Assembly (NCBI RefSeq): GCF_001423085.1
Contig: NZ_LMNU01000007.1
Location: 82,673-146,672 of the forward strand
Source: Methylobacterium sp. Leaf125
GTDB taxonomy: Bacteria > Pseudomonadota > Alphaproteobacteria > Rhizobiales > Beijerinckiaceae
Direction of reading: 5' to 3'
Length of the DNA stretch: 64,000 nt
Of the stretch, positions 35,718 through 45,665 are shown one piece after another. The stretch's first letter is position 1; each line of letters opens with the position of its first letter. The position numbers were made by a program, and so were the translations under genes. The notes under the pieces are model-generated. The model did not search any database and was not told the origin of the DNA. It saw nothing but the letters and a program-made list of their open reading frames with translations.

Positions 35718-36842
35718 TCAGGTCCGGGCGGCGGCCGCCGCCACGAGGCCGCGGATCTGCGGCAGGGCGGCGCGCGCCGCCTCGCGGCCGAGGGCGATCC
35801 CCTCGGCCGCCCGGTGAAACTCGAACAGGCCCATCCCGGCCAGGCGCGGCACGACGGCGATGTCGGGCGGGTCGCCGGCCAGGCGCGCCCGCGAGATCCG
35901 GTCCTGCGTGATGTTGAAGGCGTCGAGCATCACCCGCGCCATGCCGGGGGTGGCGAGGCCGTTGGCCGGCGCGGGCTCGCGATCAGACATGCGATCGGAC
36001 TCGGCGTGGCGCGGGCCCGGCCGGCGCAGGATCCAGCGCCGGGGCCGGCGGGGGGCGGGCAGCACCGCCTCGGCCGTGACCCGCGCGGGCGCCGCCTCCC
36101 GCACGCCGGGGCGCGGGTCGCCGTTGAGATTGACGCAGATCACAAGGTCGGCCCCCAGGGCCCGGGCGATCGTCACCGGCACCGGGTTGACCAGGGTCCC
36201 GTCCAGGAGGAGCCGGCCGCCGCAGCGCACCGGCGGGAAGATGCCCGGCAGGGCATAGGAGGCGCGCAGGGCCTCCACGAGGCTGCCCCGGGTGAGCCAG
36301 ACCTCCTCGCCGCTGTCGAGGTCGGTGGCGACGCTGGCGAAGCGGATCGGCAGGCCCTCGATCCGGCGGTCGGCGAGGTCGCGCTCCAGGCGCCGCTTCA
36401 GGCGGTCGCCCGCGATCAGGCCGGAGCGGAGCCGCAGGTCGAGGAGCCCCATCACGCTGCGCCGGGTCAGCGACAGGGCGAAGGCCTTGAGCAGGCCGAG
36501 CTGGCCCGCCGCGTAGCAGCCGCCCACCACCGCGCCGATGGAGCAGCCCGCCACCACGGCCGGGTGGAGGCCGGCCTCCTCGAGCACCTCGATCACCCCG
36601 ATCTGCGACCAGCCCCGGGCCGAGCCGCCGCCGAGGGCGAGGCCGATGCGCGGGCCGGGGACGGGGGGCGCCGCCACGGGCTCGACGGCCCCGGCGGGGA
36701 AGCGCGCGCGCGTGGGGGCGGCCTGGCGGATGTCCGCCTGGGCGGGACGCACCGGGGACAGGCCGTCCCACATCAGCGGCACCGGGTTGAGGGAGAGGGG
36801 GCCGACAGAGACCGGGCGCAAGACCACGGAATGCAGGAACAC
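35718..36842 (-). CDS. Patatin-like phospholipase, RssA type
   Basis: 374 aa if GTG 36842 is the start; ATG 36773 would give 351. The catalytic dyad is visible: serine in GCSIGAVVGG and aspartate in DGTLVNPVP, with the oxyanion region LALGGGSARGWSQIGV. The C-terminal third beyond residue about 270 is Arg/Pro-rich and then resumes a conserved helix. Probably a lipid acyl hydrolase; convergent with the CBS gene and 60 bases downstream of hisI. Confidence 0.82.
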   Translation of the reverse strand: MFLHSVVLRPVSVGPLSLNPVPLMWDGLSPVRPAQADIRQAAPTRARFPAGAVEPVAAPPVPGPRIGLALGGGSARGWSQIGVIEVLEEAGLHPAVVAGCSIGAVVGGCYAAGQLGLLKAFALSLTRRSVMGLLDLRLRSGLIAGDRLKRRLERDLADRRIEGLPIRFASVATDLDSGEEVWLTRGSLVEALRASYALPGIFPPVRCGGRLLLDGTLVNPVPVTIARALGADLVICVNLNGDPRPGVREAAPARVTAEAVLPAPRRPRRWILRRPGPRHAESDRMSDREPAPANGLATPGMARVMLDAFNITQDRISRARLAGDPPDIAVVPRLAGMGLFEFHRAAEGIALGREAARAALPQIRGLVAAAAART

Positions 36843-36902
36843 GGAACGCGGGGCTCGCGGCAGGGTTGGCCCCGCCCCGGACGGACGGACCGCGCGCCGG
36901 GA

Positions 36903-37319
36903 TCAGGCATCGGCGGGCCGCAGGGTCGCGTGGCCGGTCGCCGGATCGTGATCGACGCGGCGATAGAAGCAGGCGCGCCGGCCGGTGTGGCAGCAGCCGC
37001 CGTCGCCACCGACCGCGACGCGGATCAGCACCGCGTCCTGGTCGCAATCGACCCGCATCTCGACCACGCGCTGGATCTGCCCGCTGGTGGCGCCCTTGTG
37101 CCAGAGCTCGCCGCGGGAGCGGGACCAGTACCAGGCCTCGCCGGTCTCCAGGGTGCGGGCCAGGGATTCGGCGTTCATGTGGGCGAGCATGAGCACCTGC
37201 CCGTCGGCGGCGTCGACGGCGATGCAGGAGACGAGGCCGTTCGCGTCGAAGCGAGGCGTGAAGACGGCCCCCTCCTCGACCTCGGCCCGGCTGCCCGGCT
37301 CCGGGAAGGCGCCGGTCAT
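36903..37319 (-). CDS. hisI: Phosphoribosyl-AMP cyclohydrolase
   Basis: Histidine biosynthesis enzyme of 138 aa opening the purine ring of phosphoribosyl-AMP. The family core [18 protein letters not shown] and the metal cysteines in [10 protein letters not shown] and [13 protein letters not shown] are complete. It follows folE by 28 bases on the same strand. No other his gene is nearby. Confidence 0.95.
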   Translation of the reverse strand: MTGAFPEPGSRAEVEEGAVFTPRFDANGLVSCIAVDAADGQVLMLAHMNAESLARTLETGEAWYWSRSRGELWHKGATSGQIQRVVEMRVDCDQDAVLIRVAVGGDGGCCHTGRRACFYRRVDHDPATGHATLRPADA

Positions 37320-37347
37320 GGGGAGAGAGACGTCATCGCGGCCCGGC

Positions 37348-38082
37348 TCAGGACTTGTTGCGCACGAGGGTGAGGAAGCGGACCTGCTCGTTGGCGTCGT
37401 TGCGGAAGGCGCCGCGGAACTGGGTGGTGATGGTGGAGACGCCGGCCTTCTGAACCCCGCGCATGGCCATGCAGAGGTGCTCGGCCTCGACCATCACGGC
37501 GATGCCGCGGGGCTTGAGGATGCTCTCGATCACGTCGGCGATCTGCGCCGTCATGGTCTCCTGGGTCTGGAGGCGGCGGGCGAAGGTGTCGACCACGCGG
37601 GCGAGCTTCGACAGGCCGACCACGCCCTTGGTCGGGTAGTAGGCGATGTGGGCCAGCCCCATGAAGGGCACCATGTGGTGCTCGCAATGGGAGTAGAACG
37701 GGATGTCGCGCACCAGCACGATGTCCGAGTAGCCCTCGACCTCCTCGAAGACCCGCTCGAGGAGCGCGTCGGCATCCTGGCCGTAGCCGCCGAAGATCTG
37801 GCCGTAGGCCTTGACCACCCGGGCCGGGGTGTCGCGCAGGCCTTCGCGGTTCGGGTCGTCGCCGGCCCAGCGCAGGAGCGTGCGCACGGCGGCCTCGGCC
37901 TCCTCGCGGCTCGGGCGGCCGGTGGCGATGGCGTCCGGCACCCGCTGGGCGGACGCGGGCAGGGGCGCGATCTCGGGGGCGCTCTCGGGCGTGGGCGCAG
38001 GCACGGAGGTCGCCCCGTCGGGGGCGCGCGCGTTGTCGTTGCGCATGGCGCTGAGGGCGCCGTTCTGGCGTGTCGGTTCCAT
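37348..38082 (-). CDS. folE: GTP cyclohydrolase I
   Basis: 244 aa. First step of folate/tetrahydropterin synthesis, important for methanopterin- and folate-using methylotrophs. The zinc site [20 protein letters not shown] and the C-terminal motif [16 protein letters not shown] are intact. ATG 38082 is chosen since GGAGGA precedes it at 7 bases, although the frame stays open to 38199. The first 55 residues are a variable Pro/Ala-rich extension. Confidence 0.93.
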   Translation of the reverse strand: MEPTRQNGALSAMRNDNARAPDGATSVPAPTPESAPEIAPLPASAQRVPDAIATGRPSREEAEAAVRTLLRWAGDDPNREGLRDTPARVVKAYGQIFGGYGQDADALLERVFEEVEGYSDIVLVRDIPFYSHCEHHMVPFMGLAHIAYYPTKGVVGLSKLARVVDTFARRLQTQETMTAQIADVIESILKPRGIAVMVEAEHLCMAMRGVQKAGVSTITTQFRGAFRNDANEQVRFLTLVRNKS

Positions 38083-38503
38083 CCCGGATTCCTCCGTCTC
38101 GGTCAGGCGGTAGGAGAGGGACTTGAGCGCGGCATCCATGGCATCTTCCGCCCGGGCGATCCGGGTCGTCATCGGGTGGCTGTCAGGCTTTGCGTACATC
38201 GTCGAACCATGGGGCCGTCGGGTGAGGACGGCCGATGCCCGGACGGTGCCGTCTGCCGTGGCGCAACCCTGGCCGTGGGCGCGACCCGGGTCGACGAGCC
38301 GCCTCCTCGCGAAACGGTGCGTGGGGGCCTATATCGTCGTTATCGCGCCGTCGCGCAATGCAGGCCGCGCGGATCAGATCTCCGGGATCGAAAGCCGGCT
38401 TCGTGCCCGGCCCTCCCGGTGGAACGGCAAATGGTCCCGGCGGAACGGCAAGTGGCGCCGACGGAACCGCAAGTGGACGGAACGGCAAGGGGATCGGAAT
38501 TCC
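38083..38503. other. 421-bp region between folE and the IscU-like gene
   Basis: No separate gene is supported. It must hold the divergent promoters. Its right end is a tandem array (see 38421-38495). Confidence 0.45.
38421..38495. repeat. Tandem GGAACGGCAA array before the IscU-like gene
   Basis: Units start at 38421 and 38442 (21 bp each), 38463 (16 bp) and 38479 (17 bp), all beginning GGAACSGCAA. The last unit runs into the AAGGGGA ribosome site of the following gene at 38504, so copy changes would alter leader length but not the site itself. Confidence 0.85.
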
Positions 38504-38947
38504 ATGCTCGACGACATCTACAACCGTCGCATCCTCGAACTGGCCGCCGACATCCCACGCCTGGGACGCCTGGCGACCCCAGATGCCAGTGCCACCGCGC
38601 ATTCGAAGCTCTGCGGCTCCACCGTCACGGTGGACCTCGCGGTGCGGGACGGCACGGTCACGGATTTCGCCCACGAGGTGAAGGCCTGCGCCCTCGGCCA
38701 GGCCTCGTCCTCGCTGATGGCCCGCCACGTGGTCGGCACCAGCGCCGGGGAGCTGCGCGAGGTCCGCGCCGCCATGCGGCGGATGCTCAAGGAGGGCGGC
38801 CCGGCGCCCACGGGCGCCTGGGCGGACCTCGCGGTCCTGGAGCCGGTGCGCGACTTCAAGGCCCGGCACGCCTCGACGCTCCTGACCTTCGACGCGGTGG
38901 TGGACGCCCTCGACCGGATCGAGGCCGGGGCGGTGGCGGCCGCGTAG
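38504..38947 (+). CDS. IscU/NifU-like Fe-S scaffold protein
   Basis: 147 aa, related to IscU-type scaffolds. Two of the cluster cysteines are in SKLCGSTVTVDL and VKACALGQASSS; a third conserved cysteine of classical IscU is absent, as is usual for this alphaproteobacterial subfamily. It may serve as a cluster scaffold or carrier. Its stop is one base before the yidD GTG, so the two are co-translated. Confidence 0.82.
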   Translation: MLDDIYNRRILELAADIPRLGRLATPDASATAHSKLCGSTVTVDLAVRDGTVTDFAHEVKACALGQASSSLMARHVVGTSAGELREVRAAMRRMLKEGGPAPTGAWADLAVLEPVRDFKARHASTLLTFDAVVDALDRIEAGAVAAA

Positions 38948-38948
38948 C

Positions 38949-39356
38949 GTGCTGCTCCGCCGCGTCGCCCACGGGGCGATCCGCACCTATCAGCTCACCC
39001 TGTCGAGCCTGGTCGGCCGCCAGTGCCGGCACTGGCCCTCGTGCTCGCACTACACGGACGCGGCGATCCAGCGATACGGGCTCTGGGCGGGCGGCTGGAT
39101 CGGCGTCGCCCGCATCTGCCGCTGCGGCCCCTTCGGCACCCACGGCATCGACCTGGTGCCGGACGCCCTGCCGGCGCGGGCCGCCTGGTTCACCCCCTGG
39201 CGCTACGGCCGCTGGCGGGGCGTGAACGCGCCGCCCTCGCCCTTCTCCGAGGAATCCTTCTCCGGGGAGCCCTTCTCCGGGGAGCCCTTCTCCACTGTGC
39301 CCTGCACCTGCGACGCCCGAGGGGAGGGGGCGGCGCCTAGACCGGCGCCGCCGTGA
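38949..39356 (+). CDS. yidD: Membrane protein insertion efficiency factor YidD
   Basis: 135 aa from GTG 38949. The YidD core (TYQLTLSSLVGRQCRHWPSC, then SHYTDAAIQRYG and RICRCGPFGTHGID) occupies residues 10-75; YidD helps YidC insert membrane proteins. The C-terminal 55 residues are not part of the family and include four 15-bp repeat units (PFSEESFSGEPFSG). The last 20 bases overlap the end of the minus-strand 2HCT gene. Confidence 0.9.
   Translation: MLLRRVAHGAIRTYQLTLSSLVGRQCRHWPSCSHYTDAAIQRYGLWAGGWIGVARICRCGPFGTHGIDLVPDALPARAAWFTPWRYGRWRGVNAPPSPFSEESFSGEPFSGEPFSTVPCTCDARGEGAAPRPAPP
39239..39298. repeat. Four 15-bp tandem units in the yidD 3' end
   Basis: Units at 39239, 39254, 39269 and 39284 share CCTTCTCCGGGGA and encode repeated (S/P)FSGE in the non-conserved YidD tail. 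Confidence 0.9.
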
Positions 39357-40728
39357 TCCACTTCAGGAACACCAGCGTCCCCGTCACCGTGAGGGCGCCG
39401 CCGATCCGGGTGGCGATCTGGGCGAAGGGCATCAGCGCCATCCGGTTGGCGGCGGTGAGGATCGCCACGTCGCCGGTGCCGCCCTGGCCGCTGTGGCAGG
39501 CGTTCACGATGGCGGTCTCGATCGGGTACATGCCGAGCCGGCGCCCGACGCCGTAGCCCGTCGCCATCAGGGTGACGACGGTGGCCACGATGGTGATCAG
39601 GTTCGGCAGCGTGAAGGCCGCCACCAGCTTGTCCCAGGGCGTGAGCGAGACGCCGATGGCGAAGAGCAGCGGGTAGGTCATGCCCACCTGCACGAACTTG
39701 TAGACGATGAAGCCGCCGGCCTGGAGCCGGGGCGAGACCGCGCTGGCGAGCTTGGCCAGCACCGCCAGGAACAGCATCGCCACGGGGGCGGGCAGGCCGG
39801 TGAGGTGGTGGCACATCACGCCCAGCAGGTAGAGCGTCACCGCCGTGAGGCCGGCCGCCGCCACCGTGGCGGCGTCGATCGGTCCGGTCTCCACGGGCGC
39901 GGTCGCCTCCATGTCGTTCTCGGTGTCGGGCTGCAGGCGGCCCTCGCCGGTGAGGTGCGGTTTGCGCTTGCCCACCGCGTTGAGGGTGCCGGCCAGGATG
40001 ATCGCCGTGAGGCTGCCGAGCATCACGGGCGGCAGCACCTGGGCGAAGACGTCGCCCTGCGGGATCCCCAGGATGTTGCCGTAGCCGATGGAGAGCGGGA
40101 TCGCGCCCTCGCCGACGCCGCCGGCCATGATCGGCACCACGATGAAGAAGAAGGTGTGGTGCGCCCCGAGCCCCAGCAGGGTACCCACCAGGGTGCCGAC
40201 GCAGCCCGCCGCCAGGGAGCCGAGGCCGAGGGGGACGAAGATCTTGAGGAAGCCCTTGATCAGCACCGCCCGGTCCATGCCCAGGATGCTGCCGACAATG
40301 ATCGCCGCGATGTAGAGGTAGAGGAAGTTGGTGAACTTGGTGAAATCCGTGATCGCCTTGACGATCGGCCCCGGGATCAGCGCGTAGTAGACCAGCGCCG
40401 AGGGGATGAAGGTGGCGAAGATCGCCCCCGCCCCGATCTGGCGCAGGACGGGCAGGCGCTTGCCGATCTCCGCGCAGGTGAAGCCGCCCAGCACCAGGAC
40501 GGCGATCATCGTCGGCGCGTCGGCCTTGATCTCGCCCTCCGCGGTCAGCACCCAGAGCAGCGCCGCCAGGATCAGGTAGACCGGCAGCGGGATGATGCCG
40601 ATCTGGATGTCGACGAGACGCCACCAGCCCTGCGGCCAGAATCGTGTTCCGGTCTGGACCCCCGGCAGGTGGGCCGTCGTGGTGATCGCGACGCCCTCGG
40701 GGTGCGCCGTCGGTACGCGGCTCGGCAT
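39337..40728 (-). CDS. 2-hydroxycarboxylate transporter family protein (CitS/MleP type)
   Basis: 463 aa sodium or proton symporter for citrate, malate or lactate with about eleven membrane segments. The two re-entrant GGxG loops are visible as AGGVGEGAIPLSIGYG and NACHSGQGGTGDVAIL. ATG 40728 follows GGGAGACACG at 8 bases. No citrate lyase or malolactic gene lies next to it, so the substrate is open. It is transcribed divergently from thrS. Confidence 0.87.
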   Translation of the reverse strand: MPSRVPTAHPEGVAITTTAHLPGVQTGTRFWPQGWWRLVDIQIGIIPLPVYLILAALLWVLTAEGEIKADAPTMIAVLVLGGFTCAEIGKRLPVLRQIGAGAIFATFIPSALVYYALIPGPIVKAITDFTKFTNFLYLYIAAIIVGSILGMDRAVLIKGFLKIFVPLGLGSLAAGCVGTLVGTLLGLGAHHTFFFIVVPIMAGGVGEGAIPLSIGYGNILGIPQGDVFAQVLPPVMLGSLTAIILAGTLNAVGKRKPHLTGEGRLQPDTENDMEATAPVETGPIDAATVAAAGLTAVTLYLLGVMCHHLTGLPAPVAMLFLAVLAKLASAVSPRLQAGGFIVYKFVQVGMTYPLLFAIGVSLTPWDKLVAAFTLPNLITIVATVVTLMATGYGVGRRLGMYPIETAIVNACHSGQGGTGDVAILTAANRMALMPFAQIATRIGGALTVTGTLVFLKWITAAPV

Positions 40729-41112
40729 GAACGTGTCTCCCGGCGAAAGCCCTGTCTGCCCCGGGGGGCCGGCTCTCGTCTGATTTTCTGGATCTCGTTG
40801 CTGGTCTCGACCGTGTGGAACGGAAGGCCATCCGTCAGCAGAAGTCGGGGCAGGCCGTCTTTGTCAATTGATCGGCCCGTACGCGGCCGCAATGGTGATT
40901 GAGGATCACTGGCGATTGTCAGTGACCCGGGACGGGACCGGCGGCCCCGGGGCCGGGAGCGGATGCGCGGAATCCGCGTTCCTTCGCGCTGCGAATGGGT
41001 CTAAACGGCCCGGCGCGGCGCCGCATCGCGGCCGCTCCGATCAACGACCCGCCCGACCCGCCCCCGCTTACCTGCCGCGTACGCAGGAGTGAGCCTCCAA
41101 GGAGCCCCGGCC
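40729..41112. other. 384-bp divergent region between the 2HCT gene and thrS
   Basis: No gene is seen. Two overlapping dyads occur: GTGAT-N5-ATCAC (40895-40909) and TCACTG-N8-CAGTGA (40906-40925). Either could be an operator for the 2HCT gene. I see no T-box-like leader ahead of thrS. Confidence 0.5.
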
Positions 41113-43140
41113 ATGCCGATCCTGACCTTCCCCGACGGCAACACCCGCAGCTACGACGCCGCGATCACCGGCCGTGCGGTCGTCGAGGGCATCGCCAAGT
41201 CCCTGGCCAAGCGCACCGTCGCCATGGCCCTCGACGGCACCGTGCGCGACCTCGACGACCTCGTCGAGCGGGATGCCCGCATCGAGTTCCTCGACCGCAC
41301 CGATCCGCGCAGCCTCGAGTTGATCCGGCACGACTGCGCCCACGTGCTGGCGGAGGCGGTGCAGGCCCTGTGGCCGGGGACGCAGGTCACCATCGGCCCG
41401 GTGATCGAGAACGGGTTCTACTACGACTTCGCCCGGGACGAGCCCTTCACCCCGGAGGACTTCCCGAAGATCGAGGCGAAGATGCGCGAGCTCATCGCCC
41501 GCGACGCCCCCTTCACCAAGGAGGTCTGGAAGCGGGACGACATCCGGGCACTCTTCGCCGAGAAGGGCGAAGCCTACAAGGTCGAGCTCGTGGACGCGAT
41601 CCCGCCCGGCGAGGACCTCAAGGTCTACCGCCAGGGCGACTGGTTCGACCTCTGCCGCGGTCCGCACATGACCTCCACCGGCAAGGTCGGCACCGCCTTC
41701 AAGCTGATGAAGGTGGCGGGCGCCTACTGGCGCGGCGATTCCAACAACCCGATGCTGACCCGCATCTACGGCACCGCCTGGGCCTCCAAGGAGGACATCG
41801 ACGCCTACCTGCACCGCCTGGAGGAGGCCGAGCGCCGCGACCACCGGCGCCTCGGCCGGGAGATGGACCTGTTCCACTTCCAGGAGGAGGGACCGGGCGT
41901 CGTGTTCTGGCACGCCAAGGGCTGGACCGTGTTCCAAGAGCTGATCGCCTACATGCGCCGGCGCCTGCGCGGCGACTACCAGGAGGTCAACGCCCCCCAG
42001 ATCCTCGACAAGGCCCTGTGGGAGACCTCCGGCCACTGGGGCTGGTACCGCGAGAACATGTTCGCGGCCCAGAGCGCCGGCGACGAGGCCGAGGACAAGC
42101 GCTGGTTCGCGCTGAAGCCCATGAACTGCCCCGGCCACGTGATGATCTTCAAGCACGGCCTGAAATCCTACCGCGACCTGCCCCTGCGCATGGCCGAGTT
42201 CGGCGTGGTCCACCGCTACGAGCCCTCGGGCGCCATGCACGGCCTGATGCGGGTGCGCGGCTTCACCCAGGACGACGCCCACATCTTCTGCACCGAGGAC
42301 CAGCTCGCCGACGAGTGCCTGAAGATCAACGACCTGATCCTCTCCACCTACGCCGATTTCGGCTTCGGCGAGATCGTGGTGAAGCTCTCGACCCGCCCCG
42401 AGAAGCGGGTCGGCTCCGACGCGCTCTGGGACCACGCCGAGGACGTCATGACCCGGGTGCTCGCCCAGATCGAGGAGCAGTCCGGCGGCCGGATCAAGAC
42501 CGCGATCAACCCGGGGGAGGGCGCCTTCTACGGGCCGAAGTTCGAGTACGTGCTGCGCGACGCCATCGGGCGCGACTGGCAGTGCGGCACGACCCAGGTC
42601 GACTTCAACCTGCCGGAGCGCTTCGGCGCGTTCTACGTCGATGCCGAGAGCGGCAAGAAGCCCCCGGTGATGATCCACCGCGCCATCTGCGGCTCCCTGG
42701 AGCGCTTCACCGGCATCCTGATCGAGCACTTCGCCGGGCATTTCCCGCTCTGGCTCGCGCCCGTGCAGGTGGTGGTCGCCACCATCACGGGCGATGCCGA
42801 CCCCTATGCCCGCGCGGTGGTCGCCGCCGCGACCCGCCTCGGCCTGCGGGTGGAGTCCGACCTGCGCAACGAGAAGATCAACTACAAGGTCCGGGAGCAC
42901 TCCCTCGCCAAGGTGCCGGTGATCCTCGTGGTCGGCCGCAAGGAGGGCGAGGAGCGCACGGTCTCGATCCGGCGGCTCGGCAGCCAGCAGACCCGCACCG
43001 GCGGCCTCGACGAGACCCTGGCGGCCCTGGTGGCGGAGGCGACCGCGCCGGACCGCATCCGGGCGGATTCGGTGGTCGAGACCGTGCCGAGCGCCGACGT
43101 CGTCCTCGACGGCCGGCACGGCGAAGCGCCGACGCCGTGA
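41113..43140 (+). CDS. thrS: Threonyl-tRNA synthetase
   Basis: 675 aa class II synthetase. In order: TGS domain (residues 1-60), editing domain with [11 protein letters not shown], catalytic core with the zinc cysteine in [27 protein letters not shown] motif 3, and the C-terminal anticodon domain. ATG 41113 follows GGAG at about 9 bases. Complete and typical in length. Confidence 0.95.
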   Translation: MPILTFPDGNTRSYDAAITGRAVVEGIAKSLAKRTVAMALDGTVRDLDDLVERDARIEFLDRTDPRSLELIRHDCAHVLAEAVQALWPGTQVTIGPVIENGFYYDFARDEPFTPEDFPKIEAKMRELIARDAPFTKEVWKRDDIRALFAEKGEAYKVELVDAIPPGEDLKVYRQGDWFDLCRGPHMTSTGKVGTAFKLMKVAGAYWRGDSNNPMLTRIYGTAWASKEDIDAYLHRLEEAERRDHRRLGREMDLFHFQEEGPGVVFWHAKGWTVFQELIAYMRRRLRGDYQEVNAPQILDKALWETSGHWGWYRENMFAAQSAGDEAEDKRWFALKPMNCPGHVMIFKHGLKSYRDLPLRMAEFGVVHRYEPSGAMHGLMRVRGFTQDDAHIFCTEDQLADECLKINDLILSTYADFGFGEIVVKLSTRPEKRVGSDALWDHAEDVMTRVLAQIEEQSGGRIKTAINPGEGAFYGPKFEYVLRDAIGRDWQCGTTQVDFNLPERFGAFYVDAESGKKPPVMIHRAICGSLERFTGILIEHFAGHFPLWLAPVQVVVATITGDADPYARAVVAAATRLGLRVESDLRNEKINYKVREHSLAKVPVILVVGRKEGEERTVSIRRLGSQQTRTGGLDETLAALVAEATAPDRIRADSVVETVPSADVVLDGRHGEAPTP

Positions 43141-43150
43141 GGCGCCGCGT

Positions 43151-43172
43151 CCCGCCCCGGAGACGGGGCGGG
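43151..43172. terminator. GC hairpin after thrS
   Basis: Perfect 9-bp arms CCCGCCCCG/CGGGGCGGG around GAGA, ten bases after the thrS stop. There is no T-run, but the position suits a terminator. Confidence 0.6.
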
Positions 43173-43200
43173 GCTCACTGTGCCTTCGCTGTCTCGGCTA

Positions 43201-43260
43201 TGGCTGACCCGGCCCTGGCTGATCCGGCCTCGGATCACCCGGTCTCCGCTCACCCGGCCT
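43201..43260. repeat. Four ~15-bp tandem units at the end of the 43250-44191 gene
   Basis: Units at 43201, 43216, 43231 and 43247 share GGCTGAYCCGGCC-like sequence; the last contains the stop codon of the minus-strand gene. Confidence 0.8.
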
Positions 43261-44191
43261 TGGCGATGACCTCGACGTCGCGGTTGAGGCCGCTCTCGAC
43301 CTTGAACTCGCGGGTGTAGACCTGCCCGTCGTGCCGGGCGATCAGGACGTAGTCGCCCTCCGCCAGGGTCACCTGCGGGAAGGCCCCGATGGCCTCGCGG
43401 ATGGTGTCGCCGCCCGGCGTCAGCACGCTGAAGGCGGTGCCGGCGAAGGCCTCCGCGCCTTCCGCGGCGACCAGCTTCAGGGTCAGGGTGGCGGCGCGGT
43501 GGTTCAGGGTGGCGTCCGTGACCTTGCCGTTCTCCACCTTGAGGTCCGCGCGCTGGATCGCGTTCGAGCCGCCATAGGTCGAGACCACGTGGTAGGTGCC
43601 CTCGGGCAGGCGCAGGAGCTCGCCCGCCTTGACGCCGCTGCGCACGAGGCGCCCCTCGGAGTTCGTCCCGATCGGCACGAAGACCGAGAAGGCGAGCTGG
43701 TCGGGACTGAGCTTCACGTCGCCGATGGCGCCCGAGAGCTTGAGCGCCCCGGCGCTCACCTTGAGCTGCTCGGCGGCCGGCTGGCCCGCCATGACGACGC
43801 GGCGCGAGGCGCTGGCGAAGCCGTAGGTCACGGTCGCCACGTAAGCGCCCGGCGCCAGGGTGAAGCTCGGGTCGGCCGCCTCGGAGCGGGCCACGATGGC
43901 GGGCTTCGTGCCGTCGGTGCGATCCTCGTAGATGCGCCAGGCGAGGCCGGAGCGCAGGGGCTTGTCGCCGCCCGCGAACACCGCCGACAGGGTCAGGGCC
44001 GCGCTCGCCACGCTGGGCAGCGGCGGCACCGAGGGGTCCGACATCGACGGCGCGGACAGGGAGGGCGAGGGGAGGTTGGGCCCGATCCGGTTGTGGAAGG
44101 CGTTGCCGTCCTGCGCCGCGGCGGTTCCGGGGTGACCGCCGAGGAGAAGGGCGCAGCCCAGCCAGACCGATCCGTACCCTGCCCGCGCCAT
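43250..44191 (-). CDS. Exported protein with repeated beta domains, hypothetical
   Basis: 313 aa with a signal peptide (residues 5-27, ending TAAAQDG). The mature part reads as two to three successive carboxypeptidase-regulatory-like beta sandwiches, seen as recurring PGAYVATVTYGFASASR, LPEGTYHVVSTYGGSNA and LAEGDYVLIARHDGQ. Such domains often bind polymers or other proteins at the cell surface. ATG 44191 is preferred, with GGAGG at 6 bases. It is convergent with thrS. Confidence 0.75.
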   Translation of the reverse strand: MARAGYGSVWLGCALLLGGHPGTAAAQDGNAFHNRIGPNLPSPSLSAPSMSDPSVPPLPSVASAALTLSAVFAGGDKPLRSGLAWRIYEDRTDGTKPAIVARSEAADPSFTLAPGAYVATVTYGFASASRRVVMAGQPAAEQLKVSAGALKLSGAIGDVKLSPDQLAFSVFVPIGTNSEGRLVRSGVKAGELLRLPEGTYHVVSTYGGSNAIQRADLKVENGKVTDATLNHRAATLTLKLVAAEGAEAFAGTAFSVLTPGGDTIREAIGAFPQVTLAEGDYVLIARHDGQVYTREFKVESGLNRDVEVIAKAG

Positions 44192-44381
44192 CCCGCACCT
44201 CCCCATCCTGACCGGGGCGTCCCGCCGGCGTTGCCAATCCGCCGCCGGCGCGCCATGTCACGGGCGGCCGCCGCGCCCGGTGCCCGCCCTCTGGAACCGG
44301 ACCATGGCGGCGGCAAGGCCGTGCCGTCCCCGAGGACCGGTCGGCCCCGCCTCTCTCGCCCGATCCTGCTCCAGGGATGCC

Positions 44382-44945
44382 ATGAACGCCACCCTCGATC
44401 TCCTGCGCACCCGCCGCTCGGTCCCGCCCCTCCGCCTGGACGGGCCGGGCCCGGACGCGGCCGAACTCGACGCGCTCCTGACCATCGCCGCGCGCGTGCC
44501 GGACCACGGCAAGCTGGCGCCCTGGCGCTTCCTGGTGATCGCGGGGGACGCCCGCACCCGCATCGGCGACGCCATCGCGGCGGCCTATGCCGCCGATCAC
44601 CCGGAGGCCGACGCCGCCCGCCGCGACCTGGAGCGCAACCGCCTCGCCCTGGCGCCCCTGGTGGTGGCGGTGGTGTCGCGGGCGGGCCCGCACATCAAGA
44701 TCCCCGAATGGGAGCAGGTGCTCTCGGCCGGCGCGGTGGCGATGAACCTCGTGGTGGCAGCCAACGCCGCGGGCTACGCCACCGCCTGGCTCACCGAGTG
44801 GTTTGCCTACGATTCGCGCATCCTCGACGTCCTCGGCCTCGAGCCCGGCGAGCGCCTCGCGGGCTTCATCCATATCGGGCGCGCCCAGGAGGTGCCGCCC
44901 GACCGGCCCCGCCCGGCGCTCGCCGACATCGTCACCCGGCTCTGA
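44382..44945 (+). CDS. Nitroreductase family flavoprotein
   Basis: 187 aa FMN-dependent NAD(P)H oxidoreductase. The N-terminal RTRRSVPPLRLDGPGPD, the phosphate-binding RVPDHGKLAPWRFLVI and the C-terminal AGYATAWLTEW match the YdjA-like subgroup. It is followed after 10 bases by a flavin-reductase-like gene, which may form a small redox operon with it. Confidence 0.88.
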   Translation: MNATLDLLRTRRSVPPLRLDGPGPDAAELDALLTIAARVPDHGKLAPWRFLVIAGDARTRIGDAIAAAYAADHPEADAARRDLERNRLALAPLVVAVVSRAGPHIKIPEWEQVLSAGAVAMNLVVAANAAGYATAWLTEWFAYDSRILDVLGLEPGERLAGFIHIGRAQEVPPDRPRPALADIVTRL

Positions 44946-44955
44946 GGGGCACCCC

Positions 44956-45567
44956 ATGCATTACGACGCCGAGACCAAGGGCCTGCCCCACAACCCGCTG
45001 AAAGCCCTGGTGGCCCCGCGCCCGATCGGCTGGATCAGCGCGATGGGCCGCGACGGCGCGGTGAACCTCGCGCCCTATTCCTACTTCAACGCCGTGGCGG
45101 CGGGCCCCGACATGGTCATGTTCTCCTCGTCCGGGCGCAAGGACGCGATGACCTTCGCGGAGGAGGGGGGCGAGTTCGTCTGCAACATCGCCACCTACGA
45201 CCTGCGCGAGGCGGTGAACGCGACCTCGGCGCCCCTGCCCCGCGGGGAGAGCGAGTTCGCCTATGCGGGCCTGACCCCGGCGCCATCGCGAAAAGTGCGG
45301 CCGCCCCGGGTGGCCGAATCGCCGGCCGCGCTCGAGTGCAAGTGGCTGCAGACCGTGCCGCTCACCCCGCTGGACGGCAGCGACGCCTCGCACTTCCTGG
45401 TGATCGGGCAGGTGGTCTCGATCTACATCGACGACCGCTTCATCCGCGACGGCCTCGTCGATACCGGCGCCATGCGGCCGATCCTGCGCGGCGGCTACTT
45501 CGACTACTTCACCGCCGAATCCGACACCCGGTTCGAGCTGCGCCGCCCGGCGGGCGGGGGCGGCTAG
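44956..45567 (+). CDS. Flavin reductase-like domain protein
   Basis: 203 aa, FMN-binding split-barrel of the flavin reductase family. The pattern RPIGWISAMGRDGAVNLAPYSYFNAV near the start (residues 22-47 in part) and GEFVCNIATYDLREAVN are typical. It could supply reduced flavin or act on its own. Stop at 45567, then a strong bidirectional hairpin. Confidence 0.85.
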   Translation: MHYDAETKGLPHNPLKALVAPRPIGWISAMGRDGAVNLAPYSYFNAVAAGPDMVMFSSSGRKDAMTFAEEGGEFVCNIATYDLREAVNATSAPLPRGESEFAYAGLTPAPSRKVRPPRVAESPAALECKWLQTVPLTPLDGSDASHFLVIGQVVSIYIDDRFIRDGLVDTGAMRPILRGGYFDYFTAESDTRFELRRPAGGGG

Positions 45568-45630
45568 CGTTCGTCAGGGACAAGGGGGAACCGGTTGTCC
45601 CGAAACGACGACCGTCGTGACAGGAATCGA

Positions 45631-45665
45631 GGGTCTGTCTGGCTCAAGATGAGCCTGACAGACCC
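45631..45665. terminator. Strong bidirectional hairpin
   Basis: 16-bp arms with one mismatch (GGGTCTGTCTGGCTCA against TGAGCCTGACAGACCC) around AGA. It separates the flavin reductase from the EamA remnant and could terminate on both strands. Confidence 0.7.

Noticed and set aside
40729..41112. Possible T-box or other leader riboswitch before thrS
   Set aside because: No T-box sequence or specifier stem was seen, and T-boxes are not expected in alphaproteobacteria.
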